Below are positions 62,676-64,000 of a DNA stretch of 64,000 nucleotides, in pieces (position 1 is the stretch's first letter; each line of letters opens with the position of its first letter). The DNA is from Streptomyces sp. NBC_01485 (GTDB lineage: Bacteria; Actinomycetota; Actinomycetes; Streptomycetales; Streptomycetaceae): positions 3,844,001-3,908,000 of the forward strand of contig NZ_CP109435.1 of assembly GCF_036227125.1 (NCBI RefSeq), read 5' to 3'. The translations under genes were made by a program, and so were the position numbers. Below the pieces are notes generated by a model. The model was given only the letters and a program-made list of their open reading frames with translations. It was not told where the DNA came from and searched no databases.

Positions 62676-64000
62676 GTGGGCAAGCGAAGGCGTGTCGAAG
62701 AGCGGCGCGGCAGGAGCAAGCGGCGTCCCGCCGTGGCCGGCGGCATGATCGCCGTCGTCGTCGGCGGGGCCGGGTTCGGCGTCTACGCGCTGTACGGGGG
62801 CGGGGCGGCGGCCGACGAGGGCTCGGCGGCGGCCAACGGCAAGCAGGTGCCGCGGGTCAGGACCGACCCGCCGTCGGCGGCCGAGGCGAAGGCCCTGGCC
62901 GCGACGTTCCTGACGGCCTGGCAGCAGGGCAGGGTGGTCCAGGCCGCCGCCGCCACGGACGACTCCACGGCCGCGTCCGCCCTCCTGACCGGCTACACCA
63001 AGGACGCCCACGTCACGGGCGTCACCCTCACCGCCGGCAAGGCCACCGGCACCAAGGTGCCGTTCTCGGTGAAGGGCACGGTGAAGTACAAGGACGTCAG
63101 CAAGCCGCTGACGTACGAGAGCGCGCTCACCGTCGTCCGCAACCCGAAGAACGGCAAGGCGCAGGTCGACTGGCACGCGTCGGTCGTCCACCCGGACCTG
63201 CTGGACGGCGACCGGCTCGTCACGGGCGAGTCCGGCACCCCGCCGGTGAAGGCCGTCGACCGGGACGGCGGCGAGCTGACGACCGCGAAGTACCCGTCCC
63301 TGGCGCCGGTGCTGGACGGGCTGCGGGAGAAGTACGGCAAGAAGGCGGGCGGCAAGGCGGGCGTGGAGCTCCAGGCGGTGCGCGGCAAGGCGGCGAAGGC
63401 GAAGAAGGCCTCCGACAAGACGCTGCTGGAGCTGAGCAAGGGCACCCCGGGCACCGTGAGGACCACGCTGAACCCGACCCTCCAGGCGGCGGCCGAGCAG
63501 CAGGTGTCGAAGACCGCGCGCTCCTCGGTGGTCGTGCTGCGCCCCTCCACGGGCGAGATCCTCGCGGTGGCCAACGCGAGCCGCGGCTTCAACACCGCGT
63601 TCAACGGCTCGCTCGCACCCGGCTCCACGATGAAGGTCATCACGTCGTCGCTGCTCATCGAGAAGGACCTGGCGTCGGCGGACAAGGTGCACCCGTGCCC
63701 GAAGACGTTCACGTACGGCGGCTGGAAGTTCCACAACGACGACGACTTCCAGATCACCGGCGGCACCTTCAAGGCGAGTTTCGCCCGCTCCTGCAACACC
63801 GCTTTCATCAGCCAGGCCCCCGAGCTGGACAACGACAGTCTGACCAAGCAGGCGCAGCAGGTCTTCGGCCTGTCGATGGACAACTGGGCGATCGGCGTCC
63901 CGTCCTTCGACGGGCGGGTGCCGGTGCAGTCGGCGGCCCAGATGGCGGCCTCGCTGATCGGGCAGGGCGGGGTGCGGATGAACCCGCTGAACATGGCGTC
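62676..64000 (+). CDS. Penicillin-binding protein, MecA-N plus transpeptidase (3' end outside window)
   Basis: A paralogue of the preceding gene, at least 441 residues within the window. A basic start (MGKRRRVEERRGRSKRRPA), an anchor helix (GGMIAVVVGGAGFGVYALYG) and a MecA-N domain come first. Then come the transpeptidase motifs APGSTMKVITSS and SFARSCNTAF; the KTG box lies beyond the window. GTG 62676 has GGAGGATC upstream. It is separated from the first PBP gene by 177 bases with its own promoter-like region, so the two can be regulated separately. Confidence 0.93.
   Translation, partial: MGKRRRVEERRGRSKRRPAVAGGMIAVVVGGAGFGVYALYGGGAAADEGSAAANGKQVPRVRTDPPSAAEAKALAATFLTAWQQGRVVQAAAATDDSTAASALLTGYTKDAHVTGVTLTAGKATGTKVPFSVKGTVKYKDVSKPLTYESALTVVRNPKNGKAQVDWHASVVHPDLLDGDRLVTGESGTPPVKAVDRDGGELTTAKYPSLAPVLDGLREKYGKKAGGKAGVELQAVRGKAAKAKKASDKTLLELSKGTPGTVRTTLNPTLQAAAEQQVSKTARSSVVVLRPSTGEILAVANASRGFNTAFNGSLAPGSTMKVITSSLLIEKDLASADKVHPCPKTFTYGGWKFHNDDDFQITGGTFKASFARSCNTAFISQAPELDNDSLTKQAQQVFGLSMDNWAIGVPSFDGRVPVQSAAQMAASLIGQGGVRMNPLNMA

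Overview
The window is high-GC actinobacterial chromosome, most likely Streptomyces. Its codons prefer G or C at the third position, GTG starts are common, and many coupled genes share ATGA or GTGA overlaps. The conserved series mfd, glmU, prs, rplY, pth, ppc, desaturase, galTEK, ABC-F, ispE, ksgA, rpfB, tatD, rsmI, pmt and PBP genes resembles the core of a Streptomyces chromosome from memory. I have not checked this by search. No phage, plasmid, insertion sequence, rRNA or CRISPR array is visible, and there is one tRNA (Gln, anticodon TTG).

Layout. 1-9.5 kb: start of a lipoprotein gene, a small antitoxin-like gene, an SDR/MerR pair behind a MerR-type operator, the repair coupling factor mfd and a MacB/FtsX-type ABC exporter. 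10-12.6 kb: a 14-helix drug-type MFS exporter and a coiled-coil filament-like protein. 12.7-18.3 kb: the main accessory locus. Two leftward genes encode proteins that carry a toxin-type domain and immunity-type domains together (WHH nuclease plus SUKH; Imm35 plus deaminase plus SUKH-4). Two rightward genes encode a YwqJ-type deaminase and a separate SUKH-3 immunity protein. 18.3-20.8 kb: an orphan histidine kinase, an HTH protein with a LAGLIDADG-like C-terminal half, and tRNA-Gln. 20.9-30.3 kb: cell-wall precursor and PRPP synthesis (glmU, prs), ribosomal protein L25, pth, PEP carboxylase, and a fatty-acid desaturase with its TetR regulator.

30.3-42.3 kb: a Phd/RelE toxin-antitoxin pair, a CsbD protein, a VOC/methyltransferase pair facing a MarR regulator across two matched operators, an atypical LuxR regulator, a GNAT acetyltransferase, and the galT-galE-galK operon diverging from a sodium/solute symporter. 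Next comes a decayed patch in which an Rpn-like gene and a DUF5753 regulator gene have both lost their N-terminal ends at one shared junction near 40,550. A DUF397 gene with a duplicated motif and a response regulator without its acceptor aspartate follow. 42.3-51.5 kb: two paralogous membrane-anchored beta-propeller proteins with low-complexity heads, an ABC-F ATPase, a nitrate-sensor-type histidine kinase and an MHYT membrane protein.

51.5-52.9 kb holds gene remnants, including a frameshifted DUF6193-like gene directly behind ispE. 52.9-64 kb is a housekeeping and cell-surface block. The leftward run is rsmI, a zinc-ribbon protein, tatD, rpfB, ksgA and ispE. The rightward run is a protein O-mannosyltransferase and two tandem MecA-like penicillin-binding proteins, the second cut by the window end. 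The PBP genes have palindromic elements in front of them that look like binding sites for a common type of regulator.

Functional calls rest on motifs and family knowledge. No alignment or database search was run.
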